A stretch of DNA of 64,000 bases from Patiria miniata (taxonomy: Eukaryota > Echinodermata > Asteroidea > Valvatida > Asterinidae), in assembly GCF_015706575.1 (NCBI RefSeq), contig NW_024037053.1, positions 806,001-870,000 of the forward strand, in the 5' to 3' direction. A program made the translations under genes and the position numbers. Every line of letters begins with the position of its first letter. Position 1 is the stretch's first letter. Below, piece by piece: positions 37,898-50,700 of this stretch. The notes beneath the pieces were generated by a model. That model did not search any database. It was not told the DNA's origin and saw only the letters and a list, made by a program, of their open reading frames with translations.

Positions 37898-38447
37898 TTA
37901 AAGATATAGTCCATCATTTGTTATTTGTGCATTTTGTTCGTTTGAAGCAACAAAAGTGCTCAAAATCTAAAGAAGGGTACTGAACAACTAACCTGATGAA
38001 GTTTCAGCTCAGCTTCAGCTGTATATTCCGAGAAAAACAGCATTCTAGGATCTCAATTTCAAATCAAAAGTTGCTGAATCATGTTTTGAATTGGGCCTGA
38101 ATTCAGCGTCCGAGACACGTTCTCACTGAGCCAATTGCAGCTACGCGATGTCGCGCACTGATCCGACGAATTATATCAACCGCACGTGCGTGTGCGTCGT
38201 GCCAATGCTTGCGCGCGCTTCGCCGAATAACAAAACGAACTACTAATTTAAATTTCCTACAGTGCGTCTTAAGACGCACCGTTGGAAAGACCTTCTTTCG
38301 TTGATTACTTCAAAATGACAGCTTGCCAGAAAGAATAATTTCACAGGGAGTTTAGTCTCCTTACTATCTTTCAACCAAGTATGTTTTTCAACAATAATTA
38401 CGCCAGTTACTTTTCGGGTAGCTTCAAATGATGGACTATAGCTTTAA
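37898..38447 (+). mobile_element. Family A MITE, most complete copy
   Basis: 550 bp including TTAA at 37898-37901 and 38444-38447. All family landmarks are present; it ends about 110 bp beyond the ABAT poly(A) signal. Confidence 0.9.
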
Positions 38448-38559
38448 CACAGTGAAACGTTCGTGACATGTTGAGCGCTGTGAAATGATGCAGTACATTG
38501 TGGCTTCTGTAGAGTTACATGTACACCAACACAAACCTGAGTTGCAATGAAGAATAATC

Positions 38560-38565
38560 TTTAAT
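38560..38565 (-). terminator. ABAT: Candidate ABAT poly(A) signal (ATTAAA)
   Basis: ATTAAA on the minus strand begins 22 nt beyond the stop codon, with a U/A-rich context. If used, the 3' UTR is only about 50 nt. No AATAAA was found closer. Confidence 0.45.
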
Positions 38566-38586
38566 TCTTTTTTTCTTTGGTGAAAG

Positions 38587-38705
38587 TTAGAGACTGGCCA
38601 AAACGTCGTCGAATCTCTCCAAACAGATATCGGCGTGGTGTGGCTGGAAGACTAGAGCTGGCCGGAATCGGATCGACTGCTTGCCACTGAGTCCCATGAT
38701 GACTC
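38587..38705 (-). CDS. ABAT: ABAT exon 15 and stop (residues 466-504)
   Basis: Encodes [20 protein letters not shown], then the C-terminal helix ending VLASL and a TAA stop at 38587-38589. SIRFRPxLVF is the family's C-terminal signature. Confidence 0.96.
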
Positions 38706-41700
38706 CTGTGAATGGAAGACACCCACATTTTTTTTGTTTAAAGGGAAAATACAACATTTGCAAACATCAAAAAATGAAATGATCAAATTATCACGAAATA
38801 CCTTGCCGAATTGTTAGGGACTGACAGTCTAAAACATCCTTTAAAATCTTGGCTTCTGGTGTGCTGACATTTTCAAGAAAAACTGTATTTTTCCAACGCG
38901 TTGGAGAAAACTGGCTTTTTTCAAAAACTGTTCTTAATTTTTCATATTAATTTTTTTCTGACTTTTCTTTGCAATTGATTACACACCTGTGAAGGGGTAC
39001 AAGCCTGCTAGACTGATTCTCTGACCTTACAATTCCCCAAAGTGTATTAATTACTCCATTTCATCTTAAGTGGCGTCAGGGAACCAGACTACAAGAACAT
39101 GATAGGTTTTCTTGCTTTTATAAGCCCAAAACGTGATACAAGTCAGTTTAACAATATTTTCTATAAATACTAATCCTCCAAATCCATTTGTTTCTGAAAA
39201 TTGAAGCAAAAGCAAATGTTGTACATTCCCTTTAAATAAAGTTGAACAAAGAAACTGACTAGAGCTGGGCTTGAACCTGCGACCTCCGGATTGCCGTCCC
39301 AGTGTTCTACCAACTGAGCTATTAAACCCTATTTTCGAAGTTTCCAAATAAGCGAGTTCGGTATTCCAACTGCGCATGTGCACATCAAGATTTGTCGATT
39401 TTTCTTTTAGGATAAAAATTTCATCGTATGCGTGCAAAAGCATAGCGGGGTACCAGCAAAATTGAAGAGATCATCGTGTTCCGAAGTATAACATTTTGCG
39501 AAAAACCTTTGGACAGCGAAGTGTTTTTAGGTCTCTTGCCTCTTGTCCAAACTTTTGTGGGAACGAAAGTTGCATCTCTGTTCGATGGCACGAAAAATTA
39601 CACAGAATGCAGATTTGGTTACCATGTCCCCATAGCCTTGTGTGCATTATCTTCTGCAGTTATCCCGAAAAACAAATTGTCGAATCTTGCTGTGCACCAG
39701 ACTATTTTGGAACACTGAACTGGCTTACAGTATTTGCTAGTGTCTTTGTTCAAGGAAACTATAGTCAGAAGCCATAAAGCTGTAAAAAAAAAATTAAGTG
39801 GTTTGGGTTCGTGACTCATGATCAGAGGGTCAGGGTTTGAATCCAGCTGCTGGTCGTATGTTGTGAAATGTTGCTTTTGTTTAATCGGTTCGGGACCACA
39901 TCTCTCTAAAAAAATTTAATGAAAGCCTAACTAAAAACGAAATTTGGGTAAAACAGTGTTCTCAAAATTTGATGTTTATTTCCTGGGTGAATACTTCATC
40001 TATGACGACAAAAACTGCACAATACCATCTGTTATATCCTTAAGTATTTATTTTTTAACAATTTTGGAACAATTCTAACTACATAAGAAGTAGCTTTGCT
40101 TACAGTTTTGTGAATATTTCCGTTTTAGATGTCATGCAAAAAACTGACACAATGGCACACCTGGAAAATTCGCGATTACAAGCCAACAGGTATAAATGGC
40201 CGTTATGATTATCACGCATCTAACCAATTAAGGCAAGTTCGCTCAGTGCATTTTGTACTAGAGCTCAGACCAGTTGTTTATCGTTGTGTGTAGGATCTGG
40301 TGCTTGATGTGAAGTTGTAGCTTTCTACTAGTTGGTGGTCACAACAATTACATTTTAACCCTGTAGCACCTGGTACTACGTTTTATTTCATCACTGATAA
40401 ATCAATAAAACCATAGAGTGCTTGGGCGGTTTTGGGCGATACCGAGAGTAACAGGCAGGACGGCTTGGCGGCAGTACAGGGACTAAAGTTTAAGGACTTG
40501 AGTGTAAGGCCAAAAAAAAAAGTCTCCGGTTTCTGGTATGGAGCTTGTCCAAAAAGTGGTGCGGCGACGCGGCTTTTTTTTTTTTTTACCTGACTTTTTT
40601 GCTTCAAATGTCGGCTGATGACTGCAAATGGTGCCCGACTAAACTTAGTGCAAATATATGGGAGTCCAGAGAGGCCACATAAAGCTTATTCTCGATCATA
40701 ACCCCATCTAAAAACACGTTAAAATTGTGCAGCAGCAGGATTCCAGTCAAACCAGTGAGTTTGGCGGTTTTGAGACATCATATTTCATTGAAAAAAAACT
40801 TTTTCATTTTGCTGACGCGCATGGCTATGGCGACGCGCGCGCATACCAGAAACCGGAGACTTTTTTTTTGGCCTAAGTAGCCTTTGACTCTAGTCCAGTT
40901 TCACTGCCCCTCTCAGAGATGCCACTTTTCCGGTTTAAGCCGGAATTCCGTTTTGTTTTTAAAATCTCACAAAATTCTAGTTTTTCCGGCCGCCAAAATA
41001 AACTGGCAAAAGAGAAGAAAAACTGTAGAAATGCGTTGATTTTGACCTCGTTAGCGCCCTCGAGTTAAGTACAATTAGGCTCATGCACGACTGGCACAAC
41101 GTCGCATTGTTCATTGAAGTAGTCTTAAAAACAAGTCTTTGTTGTTACCAAGCATGCATGCGAAACAGGCGGCCAACATACTTGCACGCAGTATATACCG
41201 CGCCTCGCGCGTGCTTCACCGCGTGGGGGCATGTTGTGTGCTCAGCACAAGTAGCATTCAGCCTGGAAATCAAGTCTATCGTTTCAGTTATCGGTGGTTT
41301 CCGATCGCAGTGGTATATGTGAATACAAAAAACGCCGGGCGCCAACCATGTTTTCGTCGTGCGCATTGTGTGGTGCAAAGGTCATGTACACCGACAGTTT
41401 TGTGGAATCATGCATGTTTCGTGTCGAATATTACGTTGGAAATTCGGATAGGCAAAATAAATATTAGAAATTATGGAAAAAAGTCAAAGTGATTGAACGA
41501 ACCGATAGTTTAAAGGCCACAGAAGCAAAAATAAAACATAAATGGAACTGGGCTTGGCTAGAAGAGAGAGATGACAACGGGGACTTTGTTTTTACAAAAA
41601 ATAAAGTCCGTTTTTTTCAAGCAGCTGTTCCGTTTTTTTTTCAAGCAGACCCAGTTCCCGTTTTTCAAGCAGACCCTGTGGCATCTCTGCCCAGCCTCTA

Positions 41701-44700
41701 AGCCACCCATGCAATATAGAGGATACGGCAACCCACCTTTCTCCCGGACCAGGCTCGCAATCTTGGCTGCAGACTCAGTATCTTTGCCGTCCACTGCAAT
41801 GTGAGTACCCATGCCCCGGGCTCTGCTCAAGTGCTGTGGGTACCTAGCCTACAAACAATGCAACAGAAAACCGAAAAATAAGCCGGAACTGAAGCTTTTA
41901 AGGTATATTCGATCATTAACACTTAGTCCATTTTTTCCACTTCCGGCAAAACAAACTTACTCAAATCAGACTTGAATTCAAGTCACCAAACATCGAGTCC
42001 GAGTCCGAGTCACCTCTCTCGAGTCCGAGTCCTGAGTCATGCAGGTCAAGTCTGAGTCCGAGTCAGGGGTCATAAAGGTCGAATCCAAGTCCGAGTCACA
42101 AGTCACCTTTACTACTATACATGTATATTGGAAAACATTTTGCGGTACTGCTAAAACCTGGCAGCTGTGTATGCACAGTGCTTAGATGTGTCTCTCCTGC
42201 TCCGCACTGACTGTATGGCTCAAAAAGGAAAGGATCGTCTTCAAAATGTAATGTGTTGAGTTGAAAGAAATAAGTGGTTTGTGGTAATTTTGGTCGAGTC
42301 CCGAGTCACGAAGGTCGAGTCTGAGTCCGAGTCCGAGTCTGCAGGGTCAAGTTCACATCAGAGTCATTTGTCATCGTGACTCAAGTTCCAGTTTTCAGAG
42401 AAAATGGGAATCAAGTCGGACTCGAGTCTGGGTCACCAGTCACACAACTCCGCAACTAATGTGTTGAACTTTCAGCTCAGTGGACGTAACACATTTTGAG
42501 AATACAAGAGAAAACAGAGAAATACGCATGCTCACAATACCATTCTCCTTCGCGTCAGCATCACGGGGGAGTGAAATTGGCGCAAACATTTTGATCCCGC
42601 TGAAAGTTCATTAAACTGCTTGAACTGCTTTAACCTGGCCCATTACTCCAGATGCTTTAAGGTTTGTACAGATGTATTAAGTTCGGCGTTTAGAGTAATT
42701 GCAGTGGTGTAGACGAGCTATTGCCGCACTCGACTAGGCTTGGCGCGGCAGAAGCGCGACGTCTAGAACAGGCCTCAGGACGCCATTTTTGGGTACAGAC
42801 AATGGAAGTATTTGGCAATTTTACTTCAATCCTAAAATCAAAGATTGCCAAAACGCACTTTTGAATTGTAGCAACATGTGAACTTAAAAACAGTAACCTG
42901 AAATTCACGTTGCATTACCGGACCGAGCCCAGTCTAATGTGGCTTTCGCGAACCCGAGATTCCCGGGTTCGCATTCATGAGCACCCTACTGAGATAATGG
43001 CTTCTCAATCAGTTAACGACCATAAATATGTTTGCACATACGGTGGGAGTACATGGTTTGTCTTTGATCAAACCATGGAGCCTTTTTTTATAGCTCCATG
43101 ATCATACAGTCAGGCTATCCCCAATGTGTGTGTGTCGTTGTCCAGAGCCACCTGCCTCCCATCAGAATTTGAGTGACGAGTGACGAGTGACAATCCAGTT
43201 AAATGCTGGAAAGCTGCCGACATCTAACAAAGCCACATTAGACTGGACTCAAGATTGTACGCCCAAAATGGCGTTACTAAAGCGCCCTCATGTGACACTA
43301 CTGCAAAGTTGCCTGCCCCTAGTACAAACCTGTAGGTCTTTGATGCCATCCATCATGTACTGACCGGACTCCCTAGCCTGGCCCACCAGATCCATCTCCT
43401 GGATGACCTTAATGATGGCGCCGAGCATCAAGAGTTTAGGGGGGTCACCCATCCAGGTGTTGAAGATCCTACTGGGCTGTGGAGTGGGACAACAAGCGTG
43501 AATCGGTTAGTGGCTCTGTGCGGGAACTGCTGAGGGCGCTATTTGGACTATTCGTGACCATATTATTCCAATCCTAGGTACAATATTGATGCATATTATT
43601 CCAGCTAATGCAAGTACGCATTTGTACTCCTGGGAGGTGAGAGGCAAGTGGAGGTGAAATAGCCTGCCCAAGGACACAATGTACGGCCAGTGACAGGATT
43701 CGAACCACTGACCCTCTGATCATGAGCAGAGATGAAACTGGCCTACGAAAAAAAAAATTGGAAAATGGGCCGAACAAAAATCTGTGTTCGAAATCTGGGC
43801 TTTGTGCATGATGTACATGTAATGATGTATGTACAATAAACTTAGTGCCCAATTTCCGGACGCTGCCTCCCGTTCTATTTTAGATCAAAACAAATTTTTA
43901 CGATATGAAAAATATTCAGTGCTTTGAAGTCTGAATTAAGGTTAGAGTGACTGACTCATCAATAAACAAGTTCACTTCTTTTCTTACTATAGAAAGTCGA
44001 GGAAAAACTTTAAGCATGATCCAACTCCAAGACAAGAGCAATATTCAATCAATTCAAACAGCTTCACTAACATACGTGGAAAGAAAATCGGCATTATGTT
44101 TTTTTTTTTTTACTTCCAACACCCGTCAATGTTCTGTGTCTTTTATGATCTCTTCACCATTCCCGAGATCATCATCGTGATTTTCAAAGCAATGCATTTT
44201 GTACAACTAAATCTGAAACCTCCGAAAAATAACGCAACCTTCTGGATTTCACTGCGGTCGAACTCCAGGTGCAATATGAAGCTCTGTGCGTAGTTTCAGA
44301 CATGTCCTAGGTTAGCGCTTAAACTTATTTCAAGCTGTAAACTACTCCAATCCGGGCTTACTTATGTGCGTCTACCATACAATCTGTGCGCTGATGACTG
44401 GTAGAAAGGTTAATGCTTAAACTTATTTCCAGCTGTAAACTACTCCAATCTGAACTTACTTATGTGCATCTACCATACAATCTGTGCGCTGATGACTGGT
44501 AGAAAGGTTAATGCTTAAACTTATTTCCAGCTGTAAACTACTCCAATCTGGACTTACTTATGTGTGTCTACCATGCAATCTGAGCACTGACGACCGGTTA
44601 AAAGGTTAATGCTTAAACTTATTTCCAGCTGTAAACTACTCCAATCTGGACTTACTTATGTGCGTCTACCATACAATCTGTGCGAAGACGTCTGGTAGAA

Positions 44701-47700
44701 AGGACTAAAATTGCGCTCGCAATACAGATTTCACTGCGCCGTTTCATAAGATTTTGCGGGAAAACTATCGTCAGAAGAATCGGAAATAAACTTGAAAAAG
44801 TCGGATTTCCGATTAAAATTGGAAAGTTCCATCTCTGGGGCAAACGAGGGGCAAACCCTTACCACTAGGCCACACTCCCGCAACAATGATGACCGACAAT
44901 CTGTAAAAAAAAAATATGACAATCGACAGTCGGTTTTGGACTCAAGACTCACTCACCGCGTCCACGGCAAATTCATCCTTGAAGTAGTAGCCACCAGACA
45001 GCATCTTCTTGCTGAAGGTGACAAAGTCTGGCGGCTCCGGCAGACCCCACGCTTCGTGGGCCCAGAAATGGCCGGAGGTCCCGCAACCAGTCTGAACCTC
45101 GTCCAAAACAAGCGCAACGCCGTGCTGCAATTAGAATAGTTAAGAAATTTTTTTTTGGGGGGGGGAAACACTAATGATTAAAAAAAACACAAGTGTCATC
45201 AAATGTATCGTAAGCTTATTGTGCAGCTTCGCAACAAATTCATTGTGTAAGTCCTACGCATGGCGCAAATTATGCACTGTTTCGTGAAATCAGCTGCAGG
45301 CACTTTACAGTTAATACCTCTTTGCATATCGCCTGAAGCTGACGGAAGAAGTCAGCACTGGCAAGATTGTCGCCACCTTCGCCCTGAATGGGCTCCACGA
45401 TGACTGCTGCCACGTCCCGACCCCGAACTTTGTTCTCCTCAATCGATCTGATCACCTGTTTAAAAACATGGCAGGAAATATCAACTAGAGATGCTTTGTC
45501 TGTTCACAACAGAACATATGGCCGTTTTGCATAAATGCTAAGTTATTACTTACATTTTGTCATTGTGGTCTTGGTTTGTACAATGTACCAAGTTTGAAAT
45601 CAATTCGATGAAAGGAACTGTACAATTTTGAAAGATTTGATTTGTTTCAAATTTAAAAAATCATAAAAAATCAACCAATGACGTCATTGTGACGTCACTT
45701 CGGACTTTGCATACAGTACCATTATCTACCTACCCACCAAGTTGCATGATGATCGGACCTTCCCTTATGTGTGTTTAAGACAGACAACCAAAGGACATAG
45801 AGATATCTCTTCCACAGACAAACAGACAACCATAGGACAGACAGATATCCCTTCCACAGACAAACAGACAACCAAAGGACAGACAGATCTCACTACCATT
45901 ATACCTCTTGGAGACATCTGCTCTCCTCCGCTTTATTCTCCGAGACGAAATCCTCCAGTGGGTAGTTCAGTCTAGGGAAGGGAGCAACCGGCCAACCCAG
46001 GGATGGAAAATCCAGACGGAAGATGGGTTTGGAATTAGTCATAGACAGGCAACCTGTGTATCAGGTCAAAGGAATATGGCAATGAAAACAACGTAAAAAA
46101 AAAAGACCTTTCTTAAAAAAGAAATCAACTTTAAAACGCCAATGAAGTATGACTTCTTTTTTTTTTCTACTTATTTTTTTTCAAGCAGATACCTTTATGC
46201 ATATATACAGGGCACAAAGTAAAAAAAAATGACCTTTCTTAAAAACGAAATCAATTTTGAAACGCCAATGAAGTACGACTTATTTTTTTCTACTTGTTTT
46301 TTCAAGCAGATACCTTTATGCATATATACAGGGCACAAAGTAAAAAGAAGAAGACCTTTCTTCAAAAAGAAATCAATTTTGAAACGCCAATGAAGTATGT
46401 CTTAAAAGAGCATGTTCTTCCACTCATCTGAAAAGAAAAACAAATAACTGAAATTGATCCATGTCGTCAGATGTTAAGCATGTGTTCCTGAAAGAGCCTA
46501 TTTTTTTATAGCTGTCTGTAGAATGCCATTGGAAGCTATTGAGCCGAGTGAGAATTACAGATTATACACAGGCATTCAAATACATGGAATTTTATCATTT
46601 TATTCATTAGAGTCAAGACTTAAACATCATTCTTACTGTCAGATTTCGTGATTTGAATACAAGGAACAAGTCAAGTATTTTTTTTCCCCCTGAAATTTTG
46701 ACGGCGATTTTTGTCTGTTTTCCTTTGCAAGTTTTGGTTCATGCATGGAGTTGGGAAAACATCCATTTTCCATTGTATTTAACATATTCATCAGTTCGTA
46801 AAATGGTAAATGATCAGTGGTGGACAGCTGAATTTTGTGATCTTTTCATTAAAAAAGATTTAACTTGTGAACATAACATGCAAATTACGTGAAATTGTCA
46901 GTTACTAGTTAATAATTTTCATGGTAAATCCAGAAAACAGTTGTTTTTATCTACTGAGGGGGGGGGGCCCCCCAATTTTTTTCTTCCAGAAAAAGTGGGT
47001 CCAAACATTTTTTGCTCCAAATTTATTATGAAAAGCAAGGGGAGGGGATGCAAATGTATTGTTTTTGTTGTGTTTTGTGAGTAGTGTACACAATGGCTGC
47101 CTTTTTTTCCCCAAACCCCTCCCGAAGTATCCGTGCATGCATTAGTAGTAATTTTGTCCCCACTTTTTTAAAACTTACCAAGTGTGCGTCCATGAAAGGA
47201 ACCGGTAAAAGACAGAACAGTGTAGGGTGGGCAGCCTGGTTCCTGAGGAATGGGGAGAAATAAAACAGAATTAAAAACTACTGACTGAACAAAGAACATG
47301 GTTGACTACTCCGGCGACTACAATCAAGGCACATCATTGTTAGGTGGTACTAAGAGTGGTAGTCAAGTCAACAACAGACCTTGGGGTAAACTGGAGCATG
47401 TCCCAGTTGTTTTCTTTAGCTTGTGTCACACACAAAAAGGAAGGCATCATTTGTTTTAAGGTCAGTTTCAAATATTTTGGTTTCACATATCCAAACCGAA
47501 TAGTGGAATCAAGCCGAATTTAAAAAAAATCCAGATTTGACAACAACCGAGCAAGCTTACACTCATTTTAGCACAAATTTATTGAAACCAAAAGAAAAGC
47601 AACAGCTTTCTCGTCTTGGATATTTTTACCTTGCCTGTCACACACGAGTCCATCTCTTCCTGTGTTGCTGGCCCTCCTCTTTTCTTTCGCTGTTGGCAAA

Positions 47701-50700
47701 ATCGTCCAAATATATTTGTTAACCCTAACTCCTTGGGTATTTTTACTAGAAAGAATCCTGAATCCACCAAAATCCATCAATTTTGCCATGCAAAAACATG
47801 TTGGTGGCCAGTGAGTCCATCGGAATCCACCAGTTAGCCGGAAGTAAATCTGTTGAGATCCTGAATCCATCAAAGTCCACCAACAGCTCAATATGGAGGT
47901 ATCCTGAATCCATCAAAATCCTGCAGTACCACTAGGCTTCATGTCCTGAATCCATCAAAATCCCCCAACTTGTTCAATATGGAGGTATCCTGATTCCGCC
48001 GAAATTCTCCAAAACAGGGGTGTGGATATTGATGGATTCAGGTACGTTAGGGTTACAGAACAACTCTAAGGAAAACAAATTGAATTTTTTTAAATTTTTT
48101 TTAACAAATCAATCAAACTGTAAACTAACGCAGCACACATGGAAAGACTTCCCAGCATTTTATGAAAACAAATTTCCCTGAGTTTTCCCGCTACTTTCCT
48201 GAGAGATTTCCAAAATTCCATGAGAAATGTTTTCACTTTAACGAGGTTGCTGGGAAGTCCAGAGGTGCATGCAGCACAGCCAGTTAAAAAATAAAACTCC
48301 AGCACAGCTGGCTGGGAACCTTGATGCAACAGTTTCAAAGGCACTTTCCTAAAAGACAATATTGCAATTAAAATGATTGTCCAAAAAATAAGCTATCAAA
48401 GTACAATTTACAACAAAACTTTGCACCTTCTTACCCGATACGTCAGGAAAGCTTGCTTAATAGCGTTCTCATTTGAACAAGCCCCGCACATCATCGGCTG
48501 GACCTTGGTTAAGCCCTTGGGAGCACACTGTTGCAAAACAGGACAAAAATGTCAACGAAGAGCAATTGTTATCTTTATCATCCACAAATACTAAGGGAAA
48601 TGACATCAACGACTACTGGCATCCACCTTACAAAATGATTCACTTTAGATCTTTGTACTTTCTACTTATTTTTTTTTTCAAGCAGATACCTTTATGCATA
48701 AATACAGAGCACAAATTATTCAAACGTCAAGCACAAGTCAAATCACAAACCAAATACATGACTTGTTTTTGCAAAGTGCAGTCTCATTTTCGTTCCAAGA
48801 TGGCACTTGCACTCAGTGAGCGAATAAGTCTGGTACCTTTGGTAAACTTACAATTCTAGCATACAACTTTAGATTGGCCGACTTACCTGCATGAAAGCCT
48901 GGTCCAGCATGTCAGGAAATGTTTCCCCTGGAAAGACTCCGAGCGCAGGCCTATTCACCATGGCATGCTGTAAATTGAACAAAGGTGAAAGTCAAGACTC
49001 AATACAACTTGTATTCATTTCCCTGGGTGGAAAACTATAATTTTAAACAGCAACAAAAAGAGGCGGAACCACTACTGATGCAATTCAAACAGTGCTCCAA
49101 AATAGTATCCTCCTTTTGTTTGATCAGTCACAGGCAGTCCAATATTCATCCTGCCATGACTTTTAGGCACGCTCATCACCAACAGTCAGATCATATTTCT
49201 ATAGGCACAGTGACTAGTCGAATTCAGTCAACAGACAAAAGCAGGCGACTGGTAGGCACAGCTGGCTTATCAATCTCCTACAGTCAAAGCAATAGCTGTA
49301 GCAAGTTACATCACAATCACAGCCAGTCAAACATGCTTTATGTGAGAAGGGAGCACTCAATTGTTTTAAAACAGTCACGATTTCACTGCTCGGTTGTCTG
49401 TGCTGAATTTGCCATCCAGAGAGGGAGGGTGAATTAATCAATCTTCACAGTTTTTAAGCTCTGGTCCATCCATCGGTCCCCCAAAAAAATTGACTAAAAA
49501 TGAACCCCCTAAGGGTCCCACAAAACTGTCAGTACCAAATTGTAATTGTCCCCAAAAAACAAACAAAATACATGAATAGTTGACAATAATTGTTTGTGGC
49601 AATTCGTAAATTTGTTTATGAAAATTGTTGGAATGGAAGCACGATAATGTGGTCATGTTACAGTCACGTGACATGTTATGCGTTAGGAAGTTAGGGGGCT
49701 TCTAAACACCTATCACTAAGGCCAAAAAAAAAAAGTCTCCGGTTTCTGGTATGCGCGCGCGTCGCCGTAGCCATGCGCGTCGGCAAAATGAAAAATTTTT
49801 TTTCAATGAAAGATGATGTCTCAAAACCGCCCAACTCACTGATTTGACTGGAATCCTGCTGCTGCACAATTTTAACGTGTTTTTAGATGGGGTTATGATC
49901 GAGAATAAGCTTTTATGTGGCCTCTCTGGTCTCCCATAATATTTGCACTAAGTTTAGTCGGGCACCATTTGCAGTCATCAGCCGACATTTGAATAAAAAA
50001 AAACAGGTAAAAAAAAAAAAAAAAAGCCGCGTCGCCGCACCACTTTTTGGGCAAGCTCCATACCAGAAACCGGAGACTTTTTTTTTTGGGCCTAATCCAT
50101 CACCCCTGTTTCTGGACCTGTGTCAGTTTATGGGGCCCCAGGGTCAATACACATGAGGAGAGAGTTGCATTATGAAGGTCACTATTATTTTGCATTGTGA
50201 CTTTCCAAGCCGGCCGCCGGGCACGGTTTCATTTTCATAGATTTCCGTGCACAACTTTCAGGCAAGACAGCCAGAGCTTTTTGTGCGCTTGCACTCGTTT
50301 TCAGGGGGGTAGTACGTCACACTCACCAAATTATCTGAGCTTTTCAGGACATCAATCACGGCTGGATGGTTGTATCCTAAAAAAAAAGCATCAATGGAAA
50401 TATCATTTACAAATAACTAGAGTTTGAGACATTAAAGGGAAGATACAACATTTGCAAACATCACAAAACGAAATGATCAAATTATCAAGAAATACCTTGC
50501 TGGATTGTTAGGGAATGACAGTCTAAAGCATCCTGTAAAATCGTGGCTCCTGGTGTGCTGTCATTTTCAAGAAAAATGGTATTTTTCCAATGCTGGTCGG
50601 CTGACCAGCGTTGGAGAAAACTGTTTTTTTTTTTATCAAAAACTTCTCCTATTTTTTCATAATTAGTTATTCCGCGTTTTCTTTGCAATTGATTACACAC

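Noticed and set aside
41083-41492. ORFs with Cys/Arg-rich translations in ABAT intron 14
   Set aside because: Overlapping frames in several phases, no splice sites or homologous motif; intronic.
47568-47891. Longer ORF continuing through ABAT exon 8
   Set aside because: Only 47630-47689 is family-like and splice-bounded; the rest reads into a family E repeat.
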